Shown here: in pieces, positions 54,914-63,926 of the stretch | Numbering within the stretch: position 1 is the first letter of the stretch | Layout: each line of letters starts with the position of its first letter | Translations under genes and position numbers: made by a program | Notes under the pieces: model-generated | The model's database searches: none | What the model saw: only the letters and a program-made list of their open reading frames with translations | Told to the model about the DNA's origin: nothing | Origin: Bacteroidetes bacterium UBA4416 | Lineage (GTDB): Bacteria > Bacteroidota > Bacteroidia > B-17B0 > Aurantibacillaceae | Direction: 5' to 3' | NCBI GenBank assembly: GCA_002390745.1 | Contig: DGQK01000063.1 | Span: forward strand, 1 to 64,000 | DNA: 64,000 bases

Positions 54914-56257
54914 ATGATAAAATCACATGTGATATGGTCATGCCTCCTTTACTGCGGCATGTGTAAAGCCCAGGACTCCACTCGCCAAAAAGAAAAATGG
55001 TTCACCCTGCATGCCCAGGAAACTACCGTAAGCCAGTTCAGGCCTGCATTTCACGCCCTCTATACCGGAGATCACAGCCAGCTACCGGAGCAGCAATGGG
55101 CAACAACACTCACCAGTACGCTTTTTACAGGCTTCCGTCTATGGCGCCATGCGAAAGTGATCGTTAATCCTGAGATTGCCGGTGGCTCTGGTTTATCTTC
55201 GGCATACGGCATAGCGGCTTTCACCAATGGCGAAGCGTTCCGGGTAGGAAGCCCTGAACCGAAGGTTTACATAGCGCGGGCCTATTTCCATCAGATTTTT
55301 GCCTTAGGAAAAACAAGGCTGCTGGAGGAGGATGCCGAAAACAGGATCCGGAAGTATGTTCCCGAAACCTACCTGTCGTTGATCGCGGGAAAGGTTTCCA
55401 TGGCCGATTTCTTCGATAATAACACGTATTCTCATGACCCGCGTACCCAATTTCTCAGCTGGGGGCTGATGAGCAACGGGGCCTGGGATTATCCCGCCAA
55501 CACGCGGGGCTACATCCCGGCCGTCATTCTTGAGTTCGTGGGCAAACGCTGGGAAGCCAGATATGCCATCAGCATGATGCCTGCCACCGCCAACGGCAAC
55601 ATGATGGATCAGCACATCGGTAAAGCCAATGCGAGCACCGCGGAACTTAAATACAAATACAGGCTGGCCGGGAGAAATGGAAAAATAAGTGCACTCGCAT
55701 TTTACAATACGGCTTTTATGGGAAGCTATACGGCTCCCAATCTCATCAGCACTCCCGACACAAGCAATCCCAACTTTATCGTCAATACCTACGACATCAG
55801 TGCCAGCAGGCAATACGGCCGAAGTAAGTATGGGGCCGGAGTCAACCTGGAGCAAAGTATAACGGATGATATTGGCGTATTTGCCAGGGCATCGTGGAAC
55901 GACGGAAAAAATGAAACCTGGTGCTTTACGGAAATAGACAGGGCTTTCAGCATAGGAGCCAGCATTAAAGGTAACCGCTGGAAACGCGGCGATGATGTGC
56001 TGGGCTTTGCATATTGTGTTTCCGGGCTTTCCAACGAGCATGCGGCTTACCTTTCAAAAGGCGGACTGGGCTTTATTATTGGCGATGGCGCCTTGAACTA
56101 CCGGCCCGAGAACCTGTTGGAAACCTATTATAGCCTAAGCCTTCTGAATGGCCGGTTCATTCCTTCTTTCACCTACCAGCTCATCGTGAACCCGGCCTAC
56201 AATAGCGACAGGGGACCAATTCAGGTCTTGTCGCTGAGGCTTCATCTCGCTATATAA
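54914..56257 (+). CDS. OprB-like carbohydrate-selective porin
   Basis: A 447-aa outer-membrane protein with a signal peptide (MIKSHVIWSCLLYCGMCKAQ). The pattern FDNNTYSHDPRTQFLSWGLMSNGAWDYPANTRGY is characteristic of OprB family porins, and barrel strands continue to the C-terminal LRLHLAI. It lies 73 bases after the OprO/P-like gene and is probably cotranscribed. The transported sugar is unknown. Confidence 0.85.
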   Translation: MIKSHVIWSCLLYCGMCKAQDSTRQKEKWFTLHAQETTVSQFRPAFHALYTGDHSQLPEQQWATTLTSTLFTGFRLWRHAKVIVNPEIAGGSGLSSAYGIAAFTNGEAFRVGSPEPKVYIARAYFHQIFALGKTRLLEEDAENRIRKYVPETYLSLIAGKVSMADFFDNNTYSHDPRTQFLSWGLMSNGAWDYPANTRGYIPAVILEFVGKRWEARYAISMMPATANGNMMDQHIGKANASTAELKYKYRLAGRNGKISALAFYNTAFMGSYTAPNLISTPDTSNPNFIVNTYDISASRQYGRSKYGAGVNLEQSITDDIGVFARASWNDGKNETWCFTEIDRAFSIGASIKGNRWKRGDDVLGFAYCVSGLSNEHAAYLSKGGLGFIIGDGALNYRPENLLETYYSLSLLNGRFIPSFTYQLIVNPAYNSDRGPIQVLSLRLHLAI

Positions 56258-56311
56258 AGTTTCCTGTGTGCTAAAAAATCAGATTCATTAGTTTTTCCGG
56301 CTCAAAAAAAT

Positions 56312-56319
56312 TATATTTG
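56312..56319 (+). promoter_or_regulatory. -7 box of the T9SS cargo gene
   Basis: TATATTTG matches TAnnTTTG and lies 24 bases before the ATG at 56344. The -33 element is weak (T-rich tract near 56290). A TTG frame start at 56317 falls inside this box, supporting ATG 56344. Confidence 0.5.
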
Positions 56320-56343
56320 AATAAACCTTTAACAACCAGATAC

Positions 56344-57381
56344 ATGAAAAAAATCTACTTACTTGCTTTTTCTTTTATGGCCATCTCGCAGGTGAATGCT
56401 CAGATTACACTGACCAAAGCGTTCAATGAGCCTGTGATTGGCGAGACTTACGACACCAAGGACCTGGACACCTCCATTGTTCTGCCGATGGCCCTTTCCG
56501 GAACTAATGTCACCTGGAATATAGACGGTTTGAGCGAAACCGGAGGCCTGACGACAAACAATTTCATTGATCCTTCAACAGATGCCAATGCGTCTAATTT
56601 TCCCGGTACAACGATCGTGCAGTCTGATGGCAACACCAGCTCATATTTCAAATCCAGCGCCAACCTGTACGAGTTGTTAGGCCTCGACGCGGGCATGTTT
56701 GTGCTGAATTACAACACCAACGCGGCCACCGTAGCGAACTACCCGATCTCTTTCGGTTACGTGAATAACGATACAGGCGCGGGCGCTGTGACTGCCAGCA
56801 CCTTAACCGGAACTTTTGCCAGCACCATCAATACAACCGCCGACGGAACAGGAACACTGAATTTCAACAGCGGTGCTGCCAACTACACCAATTGCCTCCG
56901 CATCAAAACCACTCAGCATGTTTCGTTTAGCCTGGCCAGTGGATTCATTACGGGAACCATGGACATGGTTATCTATAATTTTTACGTAGGCGGTAATAAA
57001 TTCCCGCTCTTTACGGTCAATTATTCCAATATCAATGCTCCTGCAGCCGGCATCAATAACCAGAGGCAGGATCAGGTATCCTCCTTATCCGGGCTGGTAT
57101 TGGGACTTGCCGATAAAAAGCTGAATGATCTTATCTTCAAGGCTTATCCAAATCCTGCTAACAAAGAAGTATCCCTGCACTTCGTGCTCACACAAAAAGA
57201 ATCTTACACGATTGATATTGTGAATGCGTTGGGTCAGGTTGTAAAATCGATTGCAAAACCGGATTTACAGCCGGGTTTATACAATGAAGCCATCGACATC
57301 CAGGGCCTAAGCGCCGGTGTGTACCACATCCGCGTACAGGGAAAAAACGCGAGCGGTATTGAAAAGCTGATCGTAGAATAA
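56344..57381 (+). CDS. Secreted protein with T9SS sorting domain
   Basis: A 345-aa protein with a signal peptide (MKKIYLLAFSFMAISQVNAQ). Residues about 20-255 are Thr/Asn/Gly-rich beta structure of unknown function. Residues about 260-345 are a type A T9SS sorting domain: FKAYPNPANKEVSLHF, then IVNALGQVVKSI and GVYHIRVQGKN. It should be exported through the T9SS. A strong terminator follows. Confidence 0.87.
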   Translation: MKKIYLLAFSFMAISQVNAQITLTKAFNEPVIGETYDTKDLDTSIVLPMALSGTNVTWNIDGLSETGGLTTNNFIDPSTDANASNFPGTTIVQSDGNTSSYFKSSANLYELLGLDAGMFVLNYNTNAATVANYPISFGYVNNDTGAGAVTASTLTGTFASTINTTADGTGTLNFNSGAANYTNCLRIKTTQHVSFSLASGFITGTMDMVIYNFYVGGNKFPLFTVNYSNINAPAAGINNQRQDQVSSLSGLVLGLADKKLNDLIFKAYPNPANKEVSLHFVLTQKESYTIDIVNALGQVVKSIAKPDLQPGLYNEAIDIQGLSAGVYHIRVQGKNASGIEKLIVE

Positions 57382-57407
57382 GACGAGTACCCAACAAAAC
57401 ATTGAAG

Positions 57408-57438
57408 AGCCTTCCTGCCAAACGGGAAGGCTTTTTTT
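57408..57438 (+). terminator. Convergent terminator
   Basis: AGCCTTCC pairs with GGAAGGCT around a nine-base loop and is followed by seven T. It abuts the stop codon of the minus-strand pseudouridine synthase and could serve both directions. Confidence 0.92.
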
Positions 57439-58111
57439 ATGAAGTCAGGCTAAAGCTGCGGTATTCTCCGGGTTTCAGGTCCCCAAGCTGCACCTGATCG
57501 ATCCGCAGCCTGATCAGCCTGGTAACAGTGCTCCCCAGGGCCCTGCACATCCTCCTGATCTGCCGGTTCTTGCCTTCCGTCAGGATGATCCTGAACTCGA
57601 AAGCCGAAACCTTTTCTGCAATACAAGGCCTGGTTTTACAGATCATGATGTCTACCCCTCCACGGATCTTTTCGAGGAACTCATCCGTCAGTTCGCGGTT
57701 GACTGTAACAAGGTATTCCTTTTCCTTTTCGAAGGCCGGCGACGACATGCGCTGGATGTATTTTCCATCGTTGGTGAGGATCAGCAAGCCTTCGGATTCC
57801 TTATCGAGGCGCCCCGCAAAACCCATGTGCCTCTCGAAGGAAAAAATGGTGGTGAGGTTGGCTTCTATTTCCGGGTTATGTGTGGTTTCGATGCCCCTCG
57901 GCTTGTATAGCGCAATGTACGTAAAGGGCGTATCCGGCTTCAGGACTGTGCCGTTGTAAAGAATTTCCGAGGTCTCATCAAACTCAATATTCTCCCTAAC
58001 CACCTGCCCGTTTACAACCAGGTTTCCGGAGCCAATGGCCCTTATTGCCTCCTTATTGGTAAAGCCAAGCGTATGAACAAGATAATACTTGATATTTAAG
58101 CGGAAACTCAC
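57437..58111 (-). CDS. RluF-like 23S rRNA pseudouridine synthase
   Basis: A 224-aa enzyme of the RsuA/RluB/E/F family. An S4 RNA-binding domain (about residues 1-60, FRLNIKYYLVHTLGFTNKEAIRAIGSGNLVVNGQVV) precedes the catalytic domain, with the catalytic Asp in GRLDKESEGLLILTNDG and the KNRQIRRMCRALG motif. RluF is suggested by overall pattern, but RluB cannot be excluded. The start is GTG 58111, as no ATG lies near; the S4 domain starts immediately. Confidence 0.88.
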   Translation of the reverse strand: MSFRLNIKYYLVHTLGFTNKEAIRAIGSGNLVVNGQVVRENIEFDETSEILYNGTVLKPDTPFTYIALYKPRGIETTHNPEIEANLTTIFSFERHMGFAGRLDKESEGLLILTNDGKYIQRMSSPAFEKEKEYLVTVNRELTDEFLEKIRGGVDIMICKTRPCIAEKVSAFEFRIILTEGKNRQIRRMCRALGSTVTRLIRLRIDQVQLGDLKPGEYRSFSLTS

Positions 58112-58162
58112 GACAGCACAAATAAAGCGGCAATGTATCTTTTTTCCTGAAACGGCACAAAT

Positions 58163-58195
58163 TTTGCCTTGTTTCCGGTTAATTTGTTAAATTTG
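58163..58195 (+). promoter_or_regulatory. Promoter of the sugar-nucleotide operon
   Basis: TTTG (58163-58166), 21 bases, then TAAATTTG (58188-58195) match the Bacteroidota consensus. The acetyltransferase ATG lies 18 bases beyond the box. Confidence 0.65.
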
Positions 58196-58213
58196 CTACC
58201 TTGTTTAAGAACT

Positions 58214-58792
58214 ATGGAAAAAACCTATTTTGCCCACTCCTCTGCTTTTATCGATGAAGGATGCAGCATTGGAAACGGCACAAAAATATGGCATTTCAGC
58301 CATATTATGCCCAATTGTACAATAGGAGAGAACTGCAACATCGGGCAAAATGTCGTGATCTCGCCCGAGGTGGTTTTAGGGAAGAATGTCAAGATCCAAA
58401 ACAACGTTTCCATCTATACCGGCGTTACCTGCGAAGACGATGTGTTCCTGGGTCCGTCGATGGTATTTACCAATGTCATTAATCCCCGCAGTGCAGTAAA
58501 CCGCAAATCGGAATATGCCAAAACCCGTGTGGGAAAAGGAGCCAGCATTGGCGCCAATGCTACCATCGTATGCGGGCACGATATCGGCGAATTCGCTTTT
58601 ATCGGGGCCGGTGCAGTAGTTACGAAAACGGTTCCTGCCTTTGCCTTAGTGGTAGGCAACCCTTCGCGCCAGATAGGCTGGATGAGTGAATATGGCCACC
58701 GGTTGGATTTCGCAGATGGCGTAAATGCTACCTGCCCTGAAAGCGGCCAAACCTACAAATTAGAGAACAATACTGTCAAAAGAATTTCTTAA
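58214..58792 (+). CDS. WbpD-like sugar nucleotide N-acetyltransferase
   Basis: A 192-aa left-handed beta-helix acyltransferase with hexapeptide repeats (IGNGTKIWHFSHI, IGENCNIGQNVVISPEV, IGANATIVCGHDIGEFAFIGAGAVVTK). It resembles WbpD, which acetylates the 3-amino group of UDP-GlcNAc3NA in O-antigen synthesis. The next two genes are WbpB- and WbpA-like, supporting this pathway. ATG 58214 is preferred because upstream in-frame codons are in the promoter region and lack hexapeptides. Confidence 0.87.
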   Translation: MEKTYFAHSSAFIDEGCSIGNGTKIWHFSHIMPNCTIGENCNIGQNVVISPEVVLGKNVKIQNNVSIYTGVTCEDDVFLGPSMVFTNVINPRSAVNRKSEYAKTRVGKGASIGANATIVCGHDIGEFAFIGAGAVVTKTVPAFALVVGNPSRQIGWMSEYGHRLDFADGVNATCPESGQTYKLENNTVKRIS

Positions 58793-58796
58793 AAAC

Positions 58797-59828
58797 ATGT
58801 CAAAAATTAAATTCGGAGTCGTTGGACAGGGCCATATCGGCAAGCGCCACGCGGAAATGGTACGCCGCAACCCTGATTGTGAGTTAGTGGCGATCTGCGA
58901 CTCCATGCCACAGCAGGAGCTTGGCCTTGGCGATTTCAAAGAACAGCTTTACCCCTCTGTTGAGGATATGCTCGCTGCGCATCCGGAAATAGAAGTCGTA
59001 TGCGTGTGCACACCTAACGGCCTCCATGCCGAACACTCGTTGAAAGCCCTTGAAGCCGGCAAGCATGTGGTGGTGGAGAAACCCATGGCACTTAGTAAAG
59101 CAGACTGCGAGCAGGTAATCCATACGGCACTCGACCACAACAAAACGGTATTCTGCGTGATGCAGAACCGCTATTCGCCACCGAGCGTATGGCTGAAAGA
59201 GATTACTGAAACTAAACTGCTGGGCGATATTTACATGGTGCAGCTCAACTGCTACTGGAACCGCGACGAGCGCTACTACAAGCCGGGCGGATGGAAAGGC
59301 ACGCAGGTACTCGACGGAGGAACGCTTTTCACGCAGTTCTCCCACTGGATCGATATCATGTACTGGCTCTTCGGGGATATTAAAAACATCCAGGCCAAGT
59401 TTGCCGATTTCAACCACCAACATTCCACGGCTTTTGAAGACAGCGGCTTTGTAAGCTTTGACTTCGTGAACGGCGGTATGGGAAGCATCAACTATTCGAC
59501 AGCGGTGTGGGACAAGAACCTGGAGTCTTCACTGACCATTGTAGGAAGCAAAGGCAGCGTAAAAGTAGGCGGACAATACATGGACCAGATCGAGGTATGC
59601 CACATCAAAGACTACACGATGCCAAAACTGGCGGAAACCAACCCGGCTAACGATTATGGCGCTTACAAAGGATCGGCCAACAACCACCACAACGTGATCG
59701 AAAATGTGGTAGACACGATCAAAGGAAATAATAAAGTGACTACAAATGCGCTTCAGGGTATGAAAGTTGTGGATATCATCGAGAGGATCTATGCACTGAG
59801 ACCTGACAACATTTTAAAAAATAAATAA
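58797..59828 (+). CDS. WbpB-like UDP-sugar 3-dehydrogenase (Gfo/Idh/MocA family)
   Basis: A 343-aa NAD-dependent oxidoreductase. Rossmann motif GVVGQGHIGKRHAEMV, CVCTPNGLHAEHSLKALEAGKHVVVEKPMAL with the catalytic Lys, and the GGTLFTQFSHWIDIMYWLFG segment are seen. It resembles WbpB, which oxidises the C3 hydroxyl of UDP-GlcNAcA. It starts four bases after the acetyltransferase stop, and the dehydrogenase starts 18 bases after it. Confidence 0.88.
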   Translation: MSKIKFGVVGQGHIGKRHAEMVRRNPDCELVAICDSMPQQELGLGDFKEQLYPSVEDMLAAHPEIEVVCVCTPNGLHAEHSLKALEAGKHVVVEKPMALSKADCEQVIHTALDHNKTVFCVMQNRYSPPSVWLKEITETKLLGDIYMVQLNCYWNRDERYYKPGGWKGTQVLDGGTLFTQFSHWIDIMYWLFGDIKNIQAKFADFNHQHSTAFEDSGFVSFDFVNGGMGSINYSTAVWDKNLESSLTIVGSKGSVKVGGQYMDQIEVCHIKDYTMPKLAETNPANDYGAYKGSANNHHNVIENVVDTIKGNNKVTTNALQGMKVVDIIERIYALRPDNILKNK

Positions 59829-59846
59829 CAGTATCCAAAAGAGTTT

Positions 59847-61139
59847 ATGGCAATTTATAAAAACATCATTGAGAAAAAAGCGACGGTAGCAGTGATCGGC
59901 CTTGGTTATGTAGGCTTACCGATTGCATTGGCTTTTGCTAAAAAAGTAAAGGTAATTGGTTTCGACATCAACGCCAAGCGCGTGGCCATGATGAATAAAG
60001 GCATCGACCCGAGCAATGAGCTTCCGAAATCCGAATTTGCCAAATCGGATATTGTATTCACGCATAAGCTGGAAGATCTTAAAAAAGCGAATTTCTTTAT
60101 TGTAGCGGTGCCCACTCCTATCGACGAGCATAACCAGCCGGATCTGAAACCGCTGATCAGCGCCTCTGTCACCGTAGGGAAAGTCCTGAAAAAAGGAGAT
60201 TACGTGGTCTATGAATCAACAGTATATCCGGGATGTACAGAAGAGGATTGCATCCCTGTGCTTGAAAAAGAATCGGGCCTGAAATACATTAAGGATTTTA
60301 AAGTGGGATATTCGCCCGAGCGTATCAACCCCGGCGACAAGGAACATACCATCACCAAGATCCTGAAGATCGTTTCGGGATGTGATGCGGAGAGCCTTGA
60401 GAACATTGCCAAAACCTATGAGATCATCGTAGAGCCTGGCACTCACCGCGCCTCCAGCATCAAAGTGGCGGAAGCTGCCAAGATCATTGAAAACACTCAG
60501 CGCGATGTGAATATTGCGTTGATGAACGAGCTGTCCATCATATTTAACCGCATGCACATCAACACGTACGATGTGCTGGAAGCGGCCGGCACCAAGTGGA
60601 ACTTCCTGAAATTTTCTCCGGGGCTGGTAGGCGGCCACTGTATCGGCGTGGATCCGTATTACCTCACGCACAAAGCCGAATCATTGGGCTACCACGCCCG
60701 TGTGATCAACAGCGGCCGTTATGTGAACGACAGCATGGGTTTTTATGTAGCTAAAACCTGCGTGAAAAAGATCATTGCCGCCGGCAAGAACATCAGCAAA
60801 TCCAAAGTACTGGTGATGGGCGCTACCTTCAAGGAAGACGTGAGCGACATCCGTAACAGTAAAGTTGCGGATATTGTGAAAGAACTGAAATCTTTTGGTG
60901 TAAAAGTGGAGATCGTGGATCCGCATGCCGACAGCGAGGAACTGAAGCATGAATATGGTTTTGGCCTGAACAAGCTGGCGAAAGGCTACGACGGCGTGAT
61001 CGTTGCCGTCAATCACAAAGAATACAAGACACTGGACGAAAAATTCTTTAAATCCATTTTATCCCAGAAAGGCGTATTAGTGGACGTGAAAGGATTGTAT
61101 AAAACCAAAATGAAATCACTGACTTATTGGAGCCTTTAA
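59847..61139 (+). CDS. UDP-sugar 6-dehydrogenase (WbpA/TviB-like)
   Basis: A 430-aa NAD-dependent enzyme that oxidises UDP-GlcNAc or a similar sugar to its uronic acid. The N-terminal GLGYVGLPIALAF is the NAD-binding loop, AVPTPIDEHNQPDL and VYESTVYPGCTEE are typical, and SPGLVGGHCIGVDPYYLT contains the catalytic Cys. With the preceding WbpD- and WbpB-like genes it would give the first step of diamino-uronate synthesis. The aminotransferase WbpE is not in the window. Confidence 0.92.
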   Translation: MAIYKNIIEKKATVAVIGLGYVGLPIALAFAKKVKVIGFDINAKRVAMMNKGIDPSNELPKSEFAKSDIVFTHKLEDLKKANFFIVAVPTPIDEHNQPDLKPLISASVTVGKVLKKGDYVVYESTVYPGCTEEDCIPVLEKESGLKYIKDFKVGYSPERINPGDKEHTITKILKIVSGCDAESLENIAKTYEIIVEPGTHRASSIKVAEAAKIIENTQRDVNIALMNELSIIFNRMHINTYDVLEAAGTKWNFLKFSPGLVGGHCIGVDPYYLTHKAESLGYHARVINSGRYVNDSMGFYVAKTCVKKIIAAGKNISKSKVLVMGATFKEDVSDIRNSKVADIVKELKSFGVKVEIVDPHADSEELKHEYGFGLNKLAKGYDGVIVAVNHKEYKTLDEKFFKSILSQKGVLVDVKGLYKTKMKSLTYWSL

Positions 61140-61150
61140 CGAGTGAAGGC

Positions 61151-61228
61151 GTGCTTAGTGAATCGTGATTAGAAAACAAAAAAGCCCATTAACTGTTCAC
61201 TGATTCATCAACCACTAATCACTAACAC
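61151..61228. repeat. Intergenic hairpin upstream of queE
   Basis: GTGCTTAGTGA (61151-61161) pairs with TCACTAACAC (61219-61228) with one bulge; the interior holds further degenerate words such as GTGATTAG and CTAATCAC. It ends three bases before the queE ATG. It resembles the hairpin before the MazG-like gene in style. Confidence 0.45.
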
Positions 61229-61231
61229 CAA

Positions 61232-61882
61232 ATGTACAAACTCAGCGGCCTCGACACCGAACAGCAAGCACTCCTGGATAAAGGCATTCAGCTTCCGCTC
61301 ATGGAAGAGTTTTATACCATCCAGGGCGAAGGCTACAATACGGGTAAGGCTGCCTATTTTATCAGGATTGGCGGCTGCGATGTGGGCTGCCACTGGTGCG
61401 ATGTGAAGGAAAGCTGGGACGCGAACCTTCATCCGCTCACAGCCTCCGAGACCATCCTGGAGCATGTGCTCGAGAGTAAAACACCCGCAGTGGTGGTCAC
61501 CGGTGGCGAGCCTCTGATCTATAACCTGGATTACCTGACCGGCAAATTGAAAGACAAGGGCATTCAAACGTTTATTGAAACCTCTGGCGCATACCCCTTG
61601 AGTGGAAACTGGGACTGGATCTGCCTCTCCCCCAAAAAAACCATGCTGCCGAAGGAAGAGAATTATAAAGCAGCTCATGAATTAAAGGTCATTGTTTTTA
61701 ACAAGCATGATTTTAAATGGGCTGAAGAGCAGGCAGCGAAAGTATCAGAAGGGTGTTACCTGTATTTGCAGCCTGAATGGAGCAAGCGCCATGAGATCAC
61801 TCCCCTGATTGTGGAGTATGTGAAGGAACATCCAAAATGGATGATCTCCCTGCAAACACACAAATATATCGATATCCCGTAA
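61232..61882 (+). CDS. queE: 7-carboxy-7-deazaguanine synthase
   Basis: A 216-aa radical SAM enzyme making the 7-deazapurine core of queuosine. The cluster motif is GGCDVGCHWCDVKESWD, a Cx3Cx2C signature as in the QueE family. EFYTIQGEGYNTGKAAYFIRIGGC and VVTGGEPLIYNLDYL are also typical. No other queuosine gene is adjacent. It begins three bases after a hairpin. Confidence 0.94.
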   Translation: MYKLSGLDTEQQALLDKGIQLPLMEEFYTIQGEGYNTGKAAYFIRIGGCDVGCHWCDVKESWDANLHPLTASETILEHVLESKTPAVVVTGGEPLIYNLDYLTGKLKDKGIQTFIETSGAYPLSGNWDWICLSPKKTMLPKEENYKAAHELKVIVFNKHDFKWAEEQAAKVSEGCYLYLQPEWSKRHEITPLIVEYVKEHPKWMISLQTHKYIDIP

Positions 61883-61959
61883 CTATTCTGTTTCCCATCT
61901 AAAAAGACAGGAATGAGAACTGTGGAGACAGACCCTATTTTCGGAGCAAATTCTATCCA

Positions 61960-62907
61960 ATGAAAAAAATACTCTGCATAGACTCAAACCACGACGTATT
62001 GCATGAAACCCTGATGCAGCATGGCTTTCATTGCGACCTGTACTGGAACAAACCTAAGGAAGAGCTGATGCAGCTCATCCCCGGTTACGACGGCATCGTG
62101 ATCCGCAGCAAATTTAAGATCACCAAAGACATCATCGACTCCGCTCCCGGGCTCAAATGCATTGGCCGCGTGGGAGCCGGCATGGAGAACATCGATGTGG
62201 CCTATGCTATCCAAAAAGGAATTACCTGCCTCAGCGCGCCGGAAGGCAACCGGGATGCCGTAGGCGAACATGCGCTGGGCATGCTCCTGATGTTGATGAA
62301 CCATTTGAAGCGCGCTGACATGGAAGTACGCCATGGCATCTGGAAACGGGCAGAAAACCGCGGGCACGAGATCGGAGGAAAAACCATCGGCATCATCGGC
62401 TATGGGAATATGGGTGCCGCTTTTGCGAAACGCCTGCAGGGCTTCGATTGCAAAGTGCTGGCTCACGACAAATACAAGTCCGGTTTTGGGAAAGGACATG
62501 TTGCGGAAGCTGCGCTGGAAGAAATTTACGAGCAGGCTGATGTACTAAGTATCCATTTGCCTTTAACAGAAGAAACGCATTACTATATCAACGATGCCTT
62601 TCTTTCTGCCTTCAAAAAAAATATTTATATCGTCAATACGGCACGCGGCAAATGCCTGAATACAGCCGACCTCGTAAAACACATAGAAGCAGGGAAAGTG
62701 ACCGGCGCCTGCCTCGACGTATTGGAATACGAGTCGCTTTCCTTTGAGCAGCTCGATGCCTCAGCCCTACCCGCCCCGATGCAATACCTCTTGCAAAGCG
62801 ACCGTGTGATCCTGACGCCCCACATTGCCGGCTGGACACATGAATCGAATTATAAAATGAGCAAGGTGATTGCGGAGAAGATGATCACCGCTTTTAGCGA
62901 GGCATAG
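61960..62907 (+). CDS. D-isomer-specific 2-hydroxyacid dehydrogenase (SerA-like)
   Basis: A 315-aa NAD-dependent dehydrogenase. The Rossmann motif is GIIGYGNMGAAFAKRLQ, with VGAGMENIDVAYA and PLTEETHYYINDAFL; catalytic residues lie in NTARGKCLNTADLV and the TPHIAGWTHES His region. It is probably phosphoglycerate dehydrogenase or a related 2-hydroxyacid dehydrogenase; lacking the ACT domain, it is the short form. No serB or serC nearby. Confidence 0.9.
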   Translation: MKKILCIDSNHDVLHETLMQHGFHCDLYWNKPKEELMQLIPGYDGIVIRSKFKITKDIIDSAPGLKCIGRVGAGMENIDVAYAIQKGITCLSAPEGNRDAVGEHALGMLLMLMNHLKRADMEVRHGIWKRAENRGHEIGGKTIGIIGYGNMGAAFAKRLQGFDCKVLAHDKYKSGFGKGHVAEAALEEIYEQADVLSIHLPLTEETHYYINDAFLSAFKKNIYIVNTARGKCLNTADLVKHIEAGKVTGACLDVLEYESLSFEQLDASALPAPMQYLLQSDRVILTPHIAGWTHESNYKMSKVIAEKMITAFSEA

Positions 62908-62957
62908 TGGCAAATTTCTGGTTCGCCCACGTTTATTTCCCTCGTTTTATCACGGAG

Positions 62958-63926
62958 TTACCGGGCAATTACCAGGCGTTCAACACTTTGCTTGTCCCCG
63001 TTGATGAGGCTCACGAGGTAAATGCCATTCGGCAATTCGTTTAAATTTATGGGAAGGCGGTAACGCCCTTCGTACTGGCCTTTGGTATCAGTCACCGATT
63101 TTATCAACGCTCCATTCATGTTGTAAATCGCAATCTTTACATCCGAACGTTTCAACAGATCGTAAGCAATAGTAAACTCGCCGGTTGATGGATTGGGATA
63201 TACGCTGAATACTTTATCCGGCTTCGGCATTGAGGATTCTGTCAGACGTTTGGCTTCCTTATTCACCAGGCTTGAATCTATGACAGGATGATCTGCAAGC
63301 GTATCTTTGAGTGCAGGAGGAGAATCATAGGCGATCATTCCCACCATAACAATCTCCGGCGGATCTACTACTTTTACCGGAGGTGGCTCAACACCATGCC
63401 CTTCATCAAAGCCAATACCTCCGTTCACCACTTCTTCGGTAGCATAACCAATTCCTGTATTATCAACCGGCACTTCTCCGGTCAGCATATCGCAGGAGCT
63501 GAGCGAATCCTCTAAAGGGGAAGGTGGAACTGGTGCCATAATCATGCCGGCTACCATTTCAGGCGATTCTACTTTTACCGGAATGTCATTTCCTTTTTCG
63601 TCTTTACAGCTAAACAGCAGGGAGCCGAATACCAGGAACAGCGCAATGGCAAAGGTTTTGGTAATACTGACATGGTAAGGCAAATTACCTGGATCGAGGC
63701 TGAGGTTCAGAGGCCGGTCGATCTGTGTTTTCCTAAAGTGCCCGCAGACCTTTTGGTCTTTGTGCTCTATGAGAATGGTTTTGATCTCTGCGTCTGTCTT
63801 GTTGGAAAAATCGACTACGGATTTACTGCAGGAGCTGCAAAATTTGCCTTTGGCATCGGGTTGCATCCGGTTCCAGTCCTCGTGGCAAGGCTCCGGAATA
63901 CGAACGATAAAATCAGCTGGCTTCAT
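62958..63926 (-). CDS. Cys-rich membrane-anchored protein with T9SS-type sorting domain
   Basis: A 322-aa protein without an N-terminal signal peptide. Residues about 12-40 hold a Cys motif: C14HEDW, then FCSSCSK with C30 and C33, and C61 in VCGHF; it may bind zinc. One hydrophobic helix lies at about 87-106. The following ~130 residues are acidic and Pro-rich (low complexity), and residues about 240-322 match a type A sorting domain (SVYPNPSTGEFTIAY, NMNGALIKSV, GIYLVSLINGDKQ). A sorting domain behind a mid-protein helix is unusual. It may be an anchored relative of T9SS cargo. Confidence 0.8.
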   Translation of the reverse strand: MKPADFIVRIPEPCHEDWNRMQPDAKGKFCSSCSKSVVDFSNKTDAEIKTILIEHKDQKVCGHFRKTQIDRPLNLSLDPGNLPYHVSITKTFAIALFLVFGSLLFSCKDEKGNDIPVKVESPEMVAGMIMAPVPPSPLEDSLSSCDMLTGEVPVDNTGIGYATEEVVNGGIGFDEGHGVEPPPVKVVDPPEIVMVGMIAYDSPPALKDTLADHPVIDSSLVNKEAKRLTESSMPKPDKVFSVYPNPSTGEFTIAYDLLKRSDVKIAIYNMNGALIKSVTDTKGQYEGRYRLPINLNELPNGIYLVSLINGDKQSVERLVIAR

